A stretch of 64,000 nucleotides of DNA, taken from NCBI RefSeq assembly GCF_940807255.1, contig NZ_CALNWY010000013.1, forward strand, positions 55,509-119,508, written 5' to 3'. How positions within the stretch are numbered: the first letter of the stretch is position 1; every line of letters starts with the position of its first letter. The position numbers and the translations under genes were made by a program. Shown here in pieces: positions 18,778 to 28,752 of the stretch. The notes beneath the pieces are model-generated. The model saw only the letters and a list, made by a program, of their open reading frames with translations. It did no database searches and was not told the DNA's origin. The DNA is from Mixta sp. Marseille-Q2659 (GTDB lineage: Bacteria > Pseudomonadota > Gammaproteobacteria > Enterobacterales > Enterobacteriaceae).

Positions 18778-19473
18778 ATGAAACCTAACCATTTTGTCGT
18801 ACAAAGTCCGTCTGCTCCCCCGGCGCAGCTGTTTCTGCTCTATCACGCGGCGGGCGATAATCCGGTATCAATGGGGCAAATCGGCAGCTGGTTTGCAGAA
18901 GTCTTCCCGCAGGCGCTGGTGGTGAGCATCGGCGGGCCGGAGGCGGGCGGGAAAGCACCGGGCCGTCAGTGGTTCAACGAAGCCTCGCTGGGTGATGTCA
19001 GCCTGCAACAGCGGGTTAATGAGGCGATGCCGCAGTTTTTGCAGTCGGTGCAGGAGTGGCAGCAGCTCAGCGGCGTCACGCCGGAAGCGACGGCGTTAAT
19101 TGGGTTTTCCCAGGGCAGCGTGATGATTCTGGAAGGCAGCAAGGCGCAGCCGTCACTGGCGGGCAGGATCGTCGCCTTCAGTGGCCGCTATGCCAGCCTG
19201 CCGGAAGCGGCCACGGCAAAAACCACCATTCATTTGATTCACGGCGAAGATGATGAAGTCTATCAGGCGGAACATGCGCAGCAGGCGGCTGAACGCCTGA
19301 CCTCGCTGGGCGGCGACGTTACGCTGGATATTGTGGAGGATCTGCCGCACGCCATCGATCAGCGCAGCATGAATCTGGCGCTGGATCATCTGCGTTACAC
19401 CGTGCCGCGCCGCTATTTTGAAGAGGCGCTTAGCGGCGGCAAGCCGGGTGACGAGGTGATTACCTTTATTTAA
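18778..19473 (+). CDS. ypfH: YpfH, esterase of the alpha/beta-hydrolase fold
   Basis: The 231-residue protein (E. coli 232) is a phospholipase/carboxylesterase-type serine hydrolase. The nucleophile elbow is GFSQG, the Asp lies near HLIHGEDDEV, and the His in VEDLPHAIDQRS completes a likely catalytic triad. E. coli YpfH has esterase activity on model substrates; its physiological role is unknown. The ATG at 18778 has a strong GAGGAGG site 5 bases upstream and gives the family N terminus (MKPNHFVVQSP); upstream in-frame starts lack support. Confidence 0.92.
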   Translation: MKPNHFVVQSPSAPPAQLFLLYHAAGDNPVSMGQIGSWFAEVFPQALVVSIGGPEAGGKAPGRQWFNEASLGDVSLQQRVNEAMPQFLQSVQEWQQLSGVTPEATALIGFSQGSVMILEGSKAQPSLAGRIVAFSGRYASLPEAATAKTTIHLIHGEDDEVYQAEHAQQAAERLTSLGGDVTLDIVEDLPHAIDQRSMNLALDHLRYTVPRRYFEEALSGGKPGDEVITFI

Positions 19474-19487
19474 CCGTCGATAACAAC

Positions 19488-19508
19488 GGGGCAGCGTGTC
19501 GCTGCCCC
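19488..19508. terminator. Stem-loop between convergent ypfH and ypfN
   Basis: GGGGCAGCG pairs perfectly with CGCTGCCCC around a 3-base loop in the 44-base gap. There is no proper T-tract on either side, so termination is only likely. Confidence 0.4.
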
Positions 19509-19517
19509 TGGAGAAAA

Positions 19518-19706
19518 TTATTTCTTTTTCGGCCAGTCGTCATCATCGTCCCACTTATCGTTAAAATCACGATGCGGCGGCAGATCGGGCTTGTTCGCCA
19601 TATATTTCTTGTGGTCGATGCGCTTCAGATCTTTATAAACGTTGACCAGTACGCCAACCAGCAACAGGATCACAATGATCCACCAGTACTCTTTTACCCA
19701 TTCCAT
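19518..19706 (-). CDS. ypfN: YpfN, small membrane protein (UPF0370)
   Basis: The 62-residue protein (E. coli 66) has a short N terminus MEWVKEYWW, one membrane span at about 8-25, and a charged cytosolic tail with the very acidic patch [11 protein letters not shown] that marks the family. Function is unknown. It lies 22 bases downstream of dapE on the same strand, so it is probably the last gene of the yffB-dapE-ypfN unit. Confidence 0.93.
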   Translation of the reverse strand: MEWVKEYWWIIVILLLVGVLVNVYKDLKRIDHKKYMANKPDLPPHRDFNDKWDDDDDWPKKK

Positions 19707-19728
19707 GTTGGCTCCTCCTGAGGGACGT

Positions 19729-20856
19729 TTATGCGATCAGCTGCTCCATGATGCGTTGATACATACGGCTCAGCAGTTGCAGATCGGACGCCTTCACGCA
19801 CTCATTGATTTTATGAATGGTGGCGTTAACCGGGCCCAGCTCCACCACCTGCGCGCCCATGCGGGCAATAAAGCGCCCGTCGGATGTGCCGCCGGTGGTC
19901 TGTAGCTCAGGCCTGGTTTCAGTATAGTGTTCAACCGCATTGATTACCGCATCCACCAGCTTGCCGCGCGAGGTAAGGAAAGGCTGGCCGGAGAGTTTCC
20001 ACTCAAGGGTATAGGGCAGCTGATGGCGTTCCAGCAGGGCCGCCACGCGCTGACGAATATCGCCGTCGGTCAGTTCGGTGCTGAAGCGGAAGTTAAACTG
20101 CACAAACAGCTCGCCGGGAATCACATTATTGCTGCCGGTGCCGGCCCGCACGTTGGCGATCTGCATACTGGTGGGCGGGAAAAATTCATTGCCTCGATCC
20201 CATTCGGTTGCGACCAGCTCATTAAGCGCGGGCAGGGCGCGATGTACCGGATTATCCGCCAGATGCGGATAGGCAACATGGCCCTGAACGCCATGAATGG
20301 TCAGGTTAGCGGTAATTGAGCCGCGTCGGCCATTTTTCACCACGTCGCCCACCTGCACGGTGCTGGATGGTTCGCCGACCAGACAGTAATCCAGCCGCTC
20401 CTGGCGCGCCATTAAATGCTCAACCACTTTAACCGTGCCGTGGGTGGCGTTGGCCTCTTCATCGGACGTAATCAGAAAGGCCAGTCGTCCGCGATGATGG
20501 GGATTCGCCGCGACAAAACGCTCCGCTGCGACCACCATCGCCGCCAGCGAGCCTTTCATATCCGCCGCGCCGCGTCCGAACAGCATGCCATCGCGAATGG
20601 TGGGCTCAAACGGCGGATTGATCCAGCGGCTGGTATCGCCGGGTGGCACCACGTCGGTATGTCCGGCAAACGCCAGCGTTTCGCCCTGGCCGCGCCAGGC
20701 CCAGAAATTCTTCGTATCGGCAATATTGATGGGTTCAATGGTGAAGCCAATGGCTTGCAGGCGTTCAATCATCAGCGCCTGACATCCGGCATCATCGGGG
20801 CTCAGTGAAGGACGACGAATAAGCTGCTGCGCCAGCTCAATGACCGGACAAAACAT
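19729..20856 (-). CDS. dapE: Succinyl-diaminopimelate desuccinylase
   Basis: DapE hydrolyses N-succinyl-LL-diaminopimelate to LL-DAP and succinate (lysine and peptidoglycan synthesis) with two zinc ions. From the internal ATG at 20856 it has 375 residues, exactly the E. coli length. M20-family metal-binding motifs are clear: [11 protein letters not shown] (His and Asp nearby), [14 protein letters not shown] (bridging Asp), [13 protein letters not shown] (catalytic Glu pair) and the final His in [18 protein letters not shown] ribosome binding site lies 7 bases upstream. The frame is open upstream into yffB with no stop, so a YffB-DapE fusion of 503 residues could also be made. Confidence 0.96.
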   Translation of the reverse strand: MFCPVIELAQQLIRRPSLSPDDAGCQALMIERLQAIGFTIEPINIADTKNFWAWRGQGETLAFAGHTDVVPPGDTSRWINPPFEPTIRDGMLFGRGAADMKGSLAAMVVAAERFVAANPHHRGRLAFLITSDEEANATHGTVKVVEHLMARQERLDYCLVGEPSSTVQVGDVVKNGRRGSITANLTIHGVQGHVAYPHLADNPVHRALPALNELVATEWDRGNEFFPPTSMQIANVRAGTGSNNVIPGELFVQFNFRFSTELTDGDIRQRVAALLERHQLPYTLEWKLSGQPFLTSRGKLVDAVINAVEHYTETRPELQTTGGTSDGRFIARMGAQVVELGPVNATIHKINECVKASDLQLLSRMYQRIMEQLIA

Positions 20857-20857
20857 A

Positions 20858-21240
20858 TTATGACTTCTCCGGATAAACTGCTGGTAGTCGGTTTCAGTAA
20901 AGCCCAGCAGCATAGATCCGTCTGCAGCGGCGAGCAATGGGCGTTTAATGATGGCAGGCTGCGCCAGCATTAACGCTTTGGCCGCCTGCGCATTATCGAT
21001 CGTCGCTTTTTCTTCCTCAGCAAGTTTGCGCCAGGTAGTGCCGCGCGTATTTAACAGCGCCTGCCAGCCCAGTGTATTGATAAAGCGTTGCAGCGTTTCA
21101 TCGCTTAATCCATTCAGGCGATAATCATGGTACTGATAATTTGTCTGCTGGGCATCCAGAAAACGGCGCGCTTTTTTTATTGTGTCGCAATTTTTGATGC
21201 CGTAGAGCGTAAAAAGGGCAGGCGACGGCTTTTCGGTCAT
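20858..21240 (-). CDS. yffB: YffB, ArsC/Spx-family protein, joined in frame to dapE by an apparent 1-base deletion
   Basis: The product ([20 protein letters not shown], Cys18) is the small thioredoxin-fold YffB, homologous to E. coli YffB (118 residues) and related to arsenate reductase; its role is unknown. In E. coli, yffB stops just before dapE. Here the end reads TTT ATC CGG AGA AGT CAT AAT and runs into dapE. Adding one G in the CCGG run restores IREKS and a TAA one base before the dapE ATG, giving 127 residues. The interval is 383 bases, one short of a multiple of three. Either a true fusion or an indel or sequencing error. Confidence 0.8.
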
Positions 21241-21538
21241 GGCTTTGTCCCGGTCTGGTAAAAATATCGTTAATGAATAATGCCTTAAAAGAGGAAGAGG
21301 ATCTATGTTCGTTGTCCGCACCCTCTACAGGCCAGGGTTTAAGAAAGAGATTGATACTTCAGGAATGATAATATTAATGGGTAACGTGAGTGATTAGTTT
21401 TGCTGAAGTGTGAGTCAGCATGCAAAATAAAAAAGTAGTACAGTTTTTCATCCTTTTGCCGATAGTAATTTTGAAAACAGCCATTCCCTTGCTGAAAGAA
21501 CGCACGTAAAATAGGGCCTAATAATAAGAGAGGTAGTT

Positions 21539-21598
21539 ATGATTGACACTGAACTGGGGAACTGGAAAGACTTTATTGATGCGATGTTACGTAAGTAA
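21539..21598 (+). CDS. ypfM: YpfM, 19-residue small protein
   Basis: The ORF encodes MIDTELGNWKDFIDAMLRK, near-identical to E. coli YpfM (19 residues), and sits at the same site between yffB and acrD. A GAGAGG ribosome binding site lies 5 bases before the ATG. YpfM is a verified small protein of E. coli; its role is unknown. A terminator follows at 21672. Confidence 0.93.
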   Translation: MIDTELGNWKDFIDAMLRK

Positions 21599-21671
21599 TA
21601 AAGCCTGATAAAGATAAGCCTGACGAACACAGCTCTCGTCTTCGCATCTGACAGTCCATAATAATTAAAAT

Positions 21672-21698
21672 AAGGCAGCCGGTTAACCGGCTGCCTTT
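21672..21698. terminator. Bidirectional terminator between ypfM and acrD
   Basis: AAGGCAGCCGGTTAACCGGCTGCCTT is a perfect palindromic stem followed by T-rich sequence (TTATTATTTCTG) on the plus strand and by TTATTTTAATTATT on the minus strand. It lies between the convergent ypfM and acrD genes. Confidence 0.75.
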
Positions 21699-21824
21699 AT
21701 TATTTCTGTTTCTGTTGTTAGCGGGCGTTAATTAAAATCCCTTATCCTTTTAATCCGCGCGGGCGAAAAGACGCGCCTGTTGCCTTTTTGCCGCACCGAT
21801 AATTTACTAAATCCTTTATCAAAT

Positions 21825-24800
21825 TTACGCCTCGTTACGCTTTTGCCCCGCCTGCGCTTTTAAAGGAAAACGGCGTCTTATTAATACAAAAAAGAGCGGA
21901 ACAAAAAATATCGCCAGCAGGGTGGCGGAAATCATGCCGCCCATCACGCCGGTGCCGACCGCATGCTGGCTACTCGAACCAGCGCCGTGGCTGATGGCCA
22001 TGGGCAGTACGCCAAACACAAACGCCAGCGAGGTCATTAAAATTGGGCGCAGGCGTTGACGGCAGGCCTCCAGCGTTGATTCCACCAGATCGCCGCCACG
22101 GCTGTTAATGTCGTTGGCAAACTCCACAATCAAAATGGCATTTTTTGCCGACAGTCCGATCACCGTCAGCAGGCCGACCTGGAAATAGACATCATTTTCC
22201 AGCCCGCGCGCCCAGGTGGCGATTAAGGCGCCGACCACGCCCAGCGGCACCACCAGCATCACGGCAAAAGGAATCGACCAGCTCTCATACAGCGCCGCCA
22301 GACAGAGGAAAACCACCAGCAGTGAAATCGCATACAGCGCGGGCGCCTGCGAACCGGACAGCCGCTCCTGCAACGAGGCGCCGGTCCACTGGAGCCCGAC
22401 GCCGAGCGGCAGCTGGCTGACCAGCTCCTCCATGGCAGTCATTGCGGCGCCGGTGCTGACGCCGGGCGCTGCTTCGCCGACGATCTCCAGTGAAGAATAG
22501 CCGTTGTAGCGTTCCAGGCGCGGCGAGCCGGTCTCCCAGGCGGTTTTAGCAAAGGCGCTGAACGGCACCATGCCGCCTTCGCTGTTACGCACATACCATT
22601 TATTAATATCGTCCGGCAGCATGCGATATTTCGCCGCCGCCTGCACATAGACTTTCTTCACGCGTCCACGATCGAGGAAATCGTTCACATAGGTCGAACC
22701 CCAGCCGGTGGTCAGTGTGCTGTTAATATCATCGATGGAAACGCCCAGCGCCTGCGCTTTACGCTGGTCAATATCGATGCGCAGCTGCGGGCTGTCGTCC
22801 AGGCCGTTATGGCGCACGCGGGCCAGACGCGGATCGCTGGCTGCCTTCTCCAGCAGCCGATCGCGCATCTCCATCAGCTTCGTATGGCCGATACCAGCGT
22901 GGTCCTGCAGTTCCATATCAAAACCAGCGGCATTGCCCATGCCGGTAATTGCCGGTGGGCTGCTGGCGATCACTCGCGCTTCTTTAATGTGCCTGAAGGC
23001 TTGCGTCGCGCGCTCAATGATGGCGAAAGAGGTGCGGTCGGTGTCTGAACGTTCTTCCCAGTTTTTCAGGCGAATAAACAGGCGCGCCACGTTCTGGCCG
23101 TTACCGCCAGGGCCGGAGCCGACGGTGGCAAATACCGATTCGATATTCTCTTTCTCATGGGTCAGATAGTAATTCTCGACTTTCTGCACCACCTTCAGCG
23201 TTTGCTGCTGGGTAGAACCCGGTGGCAGCTGCACCTGGGTCGTGAAAATCCCGCGATCTTCCAGCGGCAGGAAAGAGGTCGGCAGGCGCAGAAACAGAAA
23301 GGCCATAATGGCGATAATGCCCAGATAGAGCAGTAGCCAGCGCCCAGCCTGGCGCAGCAGTTTCGCCACGCGCTGTTCATAACGCTGGGTGTTACGCGTG
23401 AACATGCGGTTAAACCAGCCGAAAAAGCCGTCGCGCTGATGATGTCCGGCGGGCACCGGCTTCAGCAGCGAGGCGCAGAGTGCAGGCGTCAGAATCATCG
23501 CCACCAGCACCGACAGTACCATGGCGGAAACCACGGTAATCGAAAACTGGCGATAGATAGCGCCGACGGCGCCGCCGAAAAAGGCCATCGGCACAAATAC
23601 GGCCGACAGCACCAGCGTAATGCCGACCAGCGCGCCCTGAATCTGGCCCATCGATTTACGCGTGGCTTCGCGCGGCGACAGGCCTTCTTCGCTCATGATG
23701 CGCTCGACGTTTTCCACTACCACAATCGCATCGTCCACCAGCAGGCCGATCGCCAGCACCATCGCAAACATGGTGAGAGTATTAATACTGAAACCGCAGG
23801 CATACAGGATGGAGAAGGTGCTTAACAGCACCACCGGCACCGCGATGGTTGGGATCAGCGTGGCGCGGAAGTTCTGCATAAACAGGTACATCACCAGAAA
23901 GACCAGCAGCACCGCTTCCAGCAGGGTTTTCACCACATCGCGAATGGAGGCGGTAACAAAAGGCGTGGTCTCGTAGGCGACTTTCGCTTCCAGGCCGTGC
24001 GGGAAGTATTGCGCCAGTTCAGCGATGCGCGCGCGCACCAACCGATCGGTTTCCAGCTCATTAGCACCAGAGGCGAGCTTGATGCCCAGCCCGGAAGCGG
24101 CCATGCCGTTATAGCGGCTGAGGTAGTCATATTTTTCCGCGCCCAGCGCCACATCTGCCACGTCGCCCAGCGTGACGACAGAACCATCGCGGTTGGTGCG
24201 CAGCGTAATTGCTTTAAACTGCTCCGGCGTTTGCAACAGCGCCTGTGAATTGACCGTGGCGTTGAGCGCCTGGTTATCCACCGATGGCGTGCCGCCAACC
24301 TGACCTACCGCCACCTGACTGTTTTGCGATTCGATCGCGCTCACCACGTCCGCTGTGGTCAGCGCATAGTTTGTCAGCTTGTTGGGATCGAGCCAGATGC
24401 GCATCGCATACTGCGTGCCGTAGGCATCCACCTGACCAACGCCGCTGATGCGGCTGAGCGGATCCTGGATATTACTTGCCACATAGTCAGCAATATCCTG
24501 CTTATCCATGCTGCCGTCGGTAGAAACAAACGCCAGCATCAGGATATTGCTGTCGCCGGTTTTATTGACCGTTACGCCCTGCTGCTGCACATCCTGCGGC
24601 AGTTTACGCAGCGCCGACTGCAGCTGGTTTTGCACCTGCTGACGCGCTTCGTCGGGATCGGTACCGGCGGAGAAGGTGAGAGTAATGGTCGCCTGGCCGG
24701 TATTGCTGCTTTGCGATGACATATACATCAGGTTATCGATGCCGGTCATGCTCTGTTCGATAATCTGCGTAACCGTATTTTCCAGGGTTTCCGCTGATGC

Positions 24801-24953
24801 GCCAGGGTAGTTAGCGGTAATGCGCACGTTCGGCGGGGCGAGGTCGGGATATTGTTCTATTGGCAGAGACTTAATCGCCAGCGCGCCGGTGAGGCACATC
24901 ATTATCGCCAACACCCAGGCAAAAATTGGGCGGTCAATGAAAAAATTCGCCAT
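21825..24953 (-). CDS. acrD: RND multidrug efflux pump AcrD
   Basis: Proton-driven inner membrane pump that, with AcrA and TolC, exports aminoglycosides and other amphiphiles in E. coli. The protein has 1042 residues (E. coli AcrD 1037). Twelve membrane spans and two large periplasmic loops are apparent; TM4 carries the proton-relay Asp pair ([17 protein letters not shown]) and TM10 the matching Lys ([14 protein letters not shown]). The ATG at 24953 gives [14 protein letters not shown], the universal RND start; 24 upstream codons are rejected. Assignment as AcrD rather than AcrB rests on its position next to narQ and ypfM and the lack of an acrA partner. It lies downstream of narQP on the same strand behind a hairpin. 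Confidence 0.9.
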   Translation of the reverse strand: MANFFIDRPIFAWVLAIMMCLTGALAIKSLPIEQYPDLAPPNVRITANYPGASAETLENTVTQIIEQSMTGIDNLMYMSSQSSNTGQATITLTFSAGTDPDEARQQVQNQLQSALRKLPQDVQQQGVTVNKTGDSNILMLAFVSTDGSMDKQDIADYVASNIQDPLSRISGVGQVDAYGTQYAMRIWLDPNKLTNYALTTADVVSAIESQNSQVAVGQVGGTPSVDNQALNATVNSQALLQTPEQFKAITLRTNRDGSVVTLGDVADVALGAEKYDYLSRYNGMAASGLGIKLASGANELETDRLVRARIAELAQYFPHGLEAKVAYETTPFVTASIRDVVKTLLEAVLLVFLVMYLFMQNFRATLIPTIAVPVVLLSTFSILYACGFSINTLTMFAMVLAIGLLVDDAIVVVENVERIMSEEGLSPREATRKSMGQIQGALVGITLVLSAVFVPMAFFGGAVGAIYRQFSITVVSAMVLSVLVAMILTPALCASLLKPVPAGHHQRDGFFGWFNRMFTRNTQRYEQRVAKLLRQAGRWLLLYLGIIAIMAFLFLRLPTSFLPLEDRGIFTTQVQLPPGSTQQQTLKVVQKVENYYLTHEKENIESVFATVGSGPGGNGQNVARLFIRLKNWEERSDTDRTSFAIIERATQAFRHIKEARVIASSPPAITGMGNAAGFDMELQDHAGIGHTKLMEMRDRLLEKAASDPRLARVRHNGLDDSPQLRIDIDQRKAQALGVSIDDINSTLTTGWGSTYVNDFLDRGRVKKVYVQAAAKYRMLPDDINKWYVRNSEGGMVPFSAFAKTAWETGSPRLERYNGYSSLEIVGEAAPGVSTGAAMTAMEELVSQLPLGVGLQWTGASLQERLSGSQAPALYAISLLVVFLCLAALYESWSIPFAVMLVVPLGVVGALIATWARGLENDVYFQVGLLTVIGLSAKNAILIVEFANDINSRGGDLVESTLEACRQRLRPILMTSLAFVFGVLPMAISHGAGSSSQHAVGTGVMGGMISATLLAIFFVPLFFVLIRRRFPLKAQAGQKRNEA

Positions 24954-25141
24954 TGAAGCGGCACTCCTCAATACGGTGTCATCAACAGGAAAATCAGCCA
25001 ACCGCGTTGGCGCCGCGGCGGGCAAAGATTACACGGTGCGATTTTTAATCAATTGCGTGCTAACAGTTGCCGGATAACTTTACGCGCCCGCGAGGATAGA
25101 AACGTGGAGAAAAAGAGGAGAAAGTGTAAATGATCATAGTG

Positions 25142-25166
25142 AAAAGCGCGCGTTAAACGCGCGGCT
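25142..25166 (-). terminator. Probable terminator downstream of narP
   Basis: On the minus strand CCGCGCGT pairs with ACGCGCGC around a TTA loop and is followed by TTTTC, right after the narP stop. It separates narQP from acrD. Confidence 0.55.
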
Positions 25167-25167
25167 T

Positions 25168-25800
25168 CTAATGATGTTTATTTTCCAGCCAAAGAACGGT
25201 GGCCGCGACGCGCGAGCGCACATCCAGCTTGCGCAGAAAATTGCGAATATGCACTTTCACCGTCTCTTCGGAGATGTGCAGGGTGGCGGCGATTTCTTTA
25301 TTGGATAGTCCACGAGCCACTTCCTGCAGCACATCCAGTTCGCGTTCGGTCAGCGTCTGGAAGGGGTTGGCGCTGTGGCCGCGCGTCATCATATAGTCGC
25401 GGACGACGCTGCTGTAGACGTTGGCTCCCTGCGCGCCTTCGGTAATTTGCTGGAGCAGCACTTCCGGCTCGCTATCTTTCAGCAGGTAGCCATCGGCGCC
25501 GGCATCCAGCATCGCGTAAATATCGCTGCGCGCGTCGGAAACGGTCAATACCAGAATACGCGCCGCCACGCCTTCATTACGCAGCGCTTTTAAGGTATCC
25601 AGACCGGACATGCCCTTCATATGCAGATCCAACAGGATCACGTCGGGCAACAGTCGGCTTGCCTCGGCCAGCGCTTCGGTACCGTTATTGGCTTCGGCCA
25701 CCACCTCAAAGCTGCTGCTTAACTCCAGAAGCTGACGAATTCCCCGGCGCATCAACGGATGATCGTCGACCAGCATCACAGTAAAGTGTCGATTGTTCAT
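25168..25800 (-). CDS. narP: Nitrate/nitrite response regulator NarP
   Basis: The 210-residue NarL/FixJ-family regulator has a receiver domain (phospho-acceptor Asp58 in VILLDLHMKGMSGLDTL, acidic pair Asp12/Asp13, Lys in GYLLKDSEPE) and a LuxR-type HTH (about 145-205; LTERELDVLQEVARGLSNKE). The MKGMSGLDTL and LSNKEIAATLHISEETVKVH segments are closer to NarP than NarL. It lies 61 bases behind narQ, as its dedicated pair; in E. coli narP is unlinked to narQ. NarP binds only paired 7-2-7 heptamers in E. coli. Confidence 0.92.
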   Translation of the reverse strand: MNNRHFTVMLVDDHPLMRRGIRQLLELSSSFEVVAEANNGTEALAEASRLLPDVILLDLHMKGMSGLDTLKALRNEGVAARILVLTVSDARSDIYAMLDAGADGYLLKDSEPEVLLQQITEGAQGANVYSSVVRDYMMTRGHSANPFQTLTERELDVLQEVARGLSNKEIAATLHISEETVKVHIRNFLRKLDVRSRVAATVLWLENKHH

Positions 25801-25861
25801 AATACTCCCCGGCGTAGCGCGCCAGCCGTAGCTGGCTGAATAAAAAGAATTACGGCTGGCA

Positions 25862-27556
25862 TTAATCTGCCACCGATTCTGTTGTCTGTGAGGGAAAGCG
25901 CAGCCGTAGCCGCGTCCCGTCGGATGGCGTGGTTTCCATCAATAGCGAACCGCCCAGACGCTGCGCTCGCTCATGCATAATCGTCAGGCCATAATGCCCG
26001 GCAGGCTCTTCAACGGTGGTCAGACCGCAGCCGTCATCGCTAATAACAATCTGATATTCGCCATTTTCCAGCGTGGTGCAGCTTACCTCGATAAGGCTGG
26101 CATTTGCGTGTCGAATGGCGTTCAGCACCGCTTCCCGGACAATTTGTAAAACATGCACCTGTTGCTGAGCGGTTAGCGCGTCAAAACCGGACGAACAGTG
26201 CAGGGCGATCTCGGCGGTGGTTTGCTGCTGGAGCGGCGTTAACATCGCCTGTAACGCAGCGGGCAGGTAGGCCTCATCGACCGACAACCGGAAGGTGTTC
26301 AGCAGCTCACGCAGCTGGCGATAGGCTTCTGCCAGCGCCTGATCGAAATCGCTGACAATCTGCTGGGCGGGCTGCTGTTCCGCATCGATGGTGCGTTTCA
26401 GTAAGGTTAGCTGAATGCGCAGGAAGGAGAGCGCCTGCGCCAGCGAGTCATGTAGCTCGCGGGCGATGGTGGCGCGCTCTTCCATCAGCAGCAGTTGCTG
26501 CTGCTGTTTTTGCGCCTGATGGATCCAGATGGCGCGCGACAGCAAATTGCCGACACTCTGCATCAGCGGTTCGGGCGTTTTCCGTTCGCCTTCCTGCCAG
26601 CGCAGCTCGCTGCCTGGCTGATTATCCTGCTGGATCGCCAGCCGCTGCCAGCTTTTATCGGACTGCGGCGTACCCAGCGCGATCTGCCAGCTTTCGCCGG
26701 CGTCTAACGTCAACGCGGTCAGACGCGCGCGCCTGAAGACGATCTCCATCACTTCGGTAATGGTCGGCTGGCCCAGGCTGCTGACGGTCAGCGCCTGTGA
26801 CGCTTCATACAGAATGGTCATGGTCTGATGCGCCACCATTAAATCTGCGGTACGCGCTTTTACCGTGTTTTCCAGTTCGCTGTAGTGACGCTCCAGCTCG
26901 CCCGACATGCGGTTAAAGGTATTCGCCAGCAGACCCAGCTCATTGGCCAGTGAGGTATCGAGCGGCGGATAGTTAAAATTGCCCTGTTCGATATAACGGC
27001 TGGCGGCCACCAGCTGATTCAGCGGTTTAACAACCTGACGGCGCGTCAGGCGGATGGTCCAGAACGCCAATGCCACGATGGCGATAAAGCCGATGGCGCT
27101 GGTTATCGCCACCAGCTGCATTTTACGTTCCGCATAGCGCTGCAGATCGTAAACGAAACGATCAATCTCACTGACGTAATGCACCACATGCTGGGAATAG
27201 CGCATTGGATCGCCGCTGGTTAAGTCAGCGCGCAGCAGCGGCCAGGAAAGTTTGATTTGCCGATAGCGGTTACGCACATTTTCCGGCACGTAAAAACGGT
27301 TCAGATGCCGGAGAACCGGCGCATCCAGCGATCGCTGATAATAGCGCAGATGCGCCACCAGCTCTGGGGATTTCGTATCCAAATCCCAGGCGAGGCGGTA
27401 GGTCTGCATACGCAGCGAGCCGGCAAAATTGATCATTTCCGCATCGCGCAGACTGCCGGATAACGTCAACAGCGCCAGGCTGGTGGAAAGCACCGACAGA
27501 ATCACGATGCCGGCCAGCGCGCGGGCGATAGAACTGGTAACGGAGCGTTTCAGCAT
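25862..27556 (-). CDS. narQ: Nitrate/nitrite sensor histidine kinase NarQ
   Basis: NarQ senses periplasmic nitrate and phosphorylates NarP and NarL. The protein has 564 residues (E. coli 566): TM1 about 12-34, then the nitrate-binding P-box (LRDAEMINFAGSLRMQTYRL, 36-55, with Arg49 in the E. coli Arg50 position), a helical periplasmic domain, TM2 about 148-168, HAMP (about 170-225), a GAF-like region, and a HisKA_3 domain with His369 in ARELHDSLAQALSFLR and an HATPase (DDGCGL). NarQ rather than NarX is supported by length, the adjoining acrD and the DAEMIN P-box. With no narX seen here, it probably serves both regulators. Confidence 0.92.
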   Translation of the reverse strand: MLKRSVTSSIARALAGIVILSVLSTSLALLTLSGSLRDAEMINFAGSLRMQTYRLAWDLDTKSPELVAHLRYYQRSLDAPVLRHLNRFYVPENVRNRYRQIKLSWPLLRADLTSGDPMRYSQHVVHYVSEIDRFVYDLQRYAERKMQLVAITSAIGFIAIVALAFWTIRLTRRQVVKPLNQLVAASRYIEQGNFNYPPLDTSLANELGLLANTFNRMSGELERHYSELENTVKARTADLMVAHQTMTILYEASQALTVSSLGQPTITEVMEIVFRRARLTALTLDAGESWQIALGTPQSDKSWQRLAIQQDNQPGSELRWQEGERKTPEPLMQSVGNLLSRAIWIHQAQKQQQQLLLMEERATIARELHDSLAQALSFLRIQLTLLKRTIDAEQQPAQQIVSDFDQALAEAYRQLRELLNTFRLSVDEAYLPAALQAMLTPLQQQTTAEIALHCSSGFDALTAQQQVHVLQIVREAVLNAIRHANASLIEVSCTTLENGEYQIVISDDGCGLTTVEEPAGHYGLTIMHERAQRLGGSLLMETTPSDGTRLRLRFPSQTTESVAD

Positions 27557-27714
27557 GAGAAGACTTAACCCAAAAAAGAGGGGGCAATCATAGCCTGAAA
27601 CCCGCGCAGGCGCAGCGGTGTCAGGTCAAATTAAGGACAGGTAGCGGCGATCGCGCCCGGTATTGGCCGATGGGGTGCGCTCCAGATCCGGCGGCGCCGA
27701 CTAAAAGGCGGCTT

Positions 27715-27927
27715 TTAATTCCACCGCGGCGGAATAAGCGGACTGCTCTGTTTAGCGCCTGAAGCAAAGCGGGAAGAGGGATTAAAAACGCCCAGCCGCG
27801 TTTCCAGCTTAATATTATCAACCGGCTCCCAGCCATAAATCAGATCGACGCCGTAGCCAGGCCGCTGAAATTCAATATCTCGCGAGGAGCGGGCGTTAAG
27901 GGAGGCTGCGCCAGTAATGAAACCGTG
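27715..27927 (-). pseudogene. 3' remnant of an unrecognised, barrel-like protein
   Basis: An open frame of about 70 codons with no start, ending in TAA, contains alternating hydrophobic/polar stretches (GYGVDLIYGWEP, NIKLETRLGVFNP) typical of outer membrane beta-strands. I do not recognise the family; porin or polysaccharide-export barrels are possible. It lies directly downstream of the glycosyltransferase remnant on the same strand, so both may derive from one lost exopolysaccharide locus. Confidence 0.4.
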
Positions 27928-28275
27928 AGGGCATCGGGATGAACAGCGCTTATTAGCTGGCGTTCTGCCAGCGCCGCATAAATAATGCCTGCGCGCAGCG
28001 CGGTTAATCTTTTTACGTCATTGCCTGATGAACGCGGCAGATAATCGTCTGCCGCATTTTTTTAGTAAGTGGGCAGCGTAACAATATCGGCGCCCGGCGG
28101 TAAATAAAAACTGCCCGCCTCACGAACACCGTTAATTAATAACACTTCCGCTTGTGATATGGCTTTTAATACGGTGTTCGCTAAACGGATATATCCTTCG
28201 GACATATCCTGGCCTCATGGTGTCATGAGAATAAAAGGCCAGGCACGGTATCCGCTGATTATTCATTGTTTCCAT
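27900..28275 (-). pseudogene. Frameshifted 5' remnant of a GHxRR-type glycosyltransferase
   Basis: Three overlapping frames on the minus strand together read as one protein: frame one from 28275 (LAFYSHDTMRPGYVRR), frame two from about 28195 (ANTVLKAISQAEVLLINGVR, then AGSFYLPPGADIVTLPTY, TAA at 28062) and frame three (KNAADDYLPRSS then VKRLTALRAGIIYAALA). This matches the start of bacterial glycosyltransferases that begin FYSHDTxGLGHxRR and continue through a SG/NG-x-REAG-x-F-x-LPPG-x-D-x-VTLP segment. At least two frameshifts and loss of everything downstream make it non-functional. Comparison is from memory of the family. Confidence 0.6.
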
Positions 28276-28671
28276 GTCTTTGAATGCGCCTTCTGATAAA
28301 AATAAATGGCGACCGGTTAACAGGTTATTTCATTATTTGAAGGGCGGCGCTGGAGCTGTTTAAATGGATTGTGGCTGGCGCAGCGGCGGAACTCAATAAT
28401 CGCGGTAATGCTCCGCCGCGCTAACGTCTTATTCCCGGTATGACCTGTACCTTAACCCTGAGTGATTTGCTGGATATTAAATAACCGTTCGGTATCCAAC
28501 TCTTCCCGTCTTTTACCTGTGCCACAAAAATTACATAAAGCGTCAGAAATTTCGCCGTTGGGGTTTTGTTTCCCCTGATAAGAACGGTTAGGATTCATCG
28601 CCGTAAATTCACTGTGTCGCCACACTACAAGACCCAGACCAACAGCGAATTTATCCCTTTAAATCTTTATA
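28276..28671. other. Intergenic region upstream of ansP
   Basis: No ORF with coding character was found on either strand. It is AT-rich with scattered short palindromes and is probably eroded sequence of the lost locus plus the ansP upstream region. Confidence 0.4.
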
Positions 28672-28687
28672 GCGCAAACGTTTGGTT
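28672..28687. promoter_or_regulatory. PurR-like box upstream of ansP
   Basis: GCGCAAACGTTTGGTT matches the PurR consensus at 13 of 16 positions, including the central CGCAAACGTTTG, 66 bases before the ansP start. LacI-family regulators share this half-site type, so the identity of the binding protein is uncertain. Confidence 0.4.
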
Positions 28688-28752
28688 ATAAAGGATGAAA
28701 GCGGGCTGAGCGTACAGGCGCTCTTTTATCGGACAGGACAACAGGACAGGCA

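Noticed and set aside
27621..27836. 71-codon minus-strand ORF beside narQ
   Set aside because: It runs in a different frame from the coherent barrel-like remnant, lacks a ribosome binding site and shows no domain.
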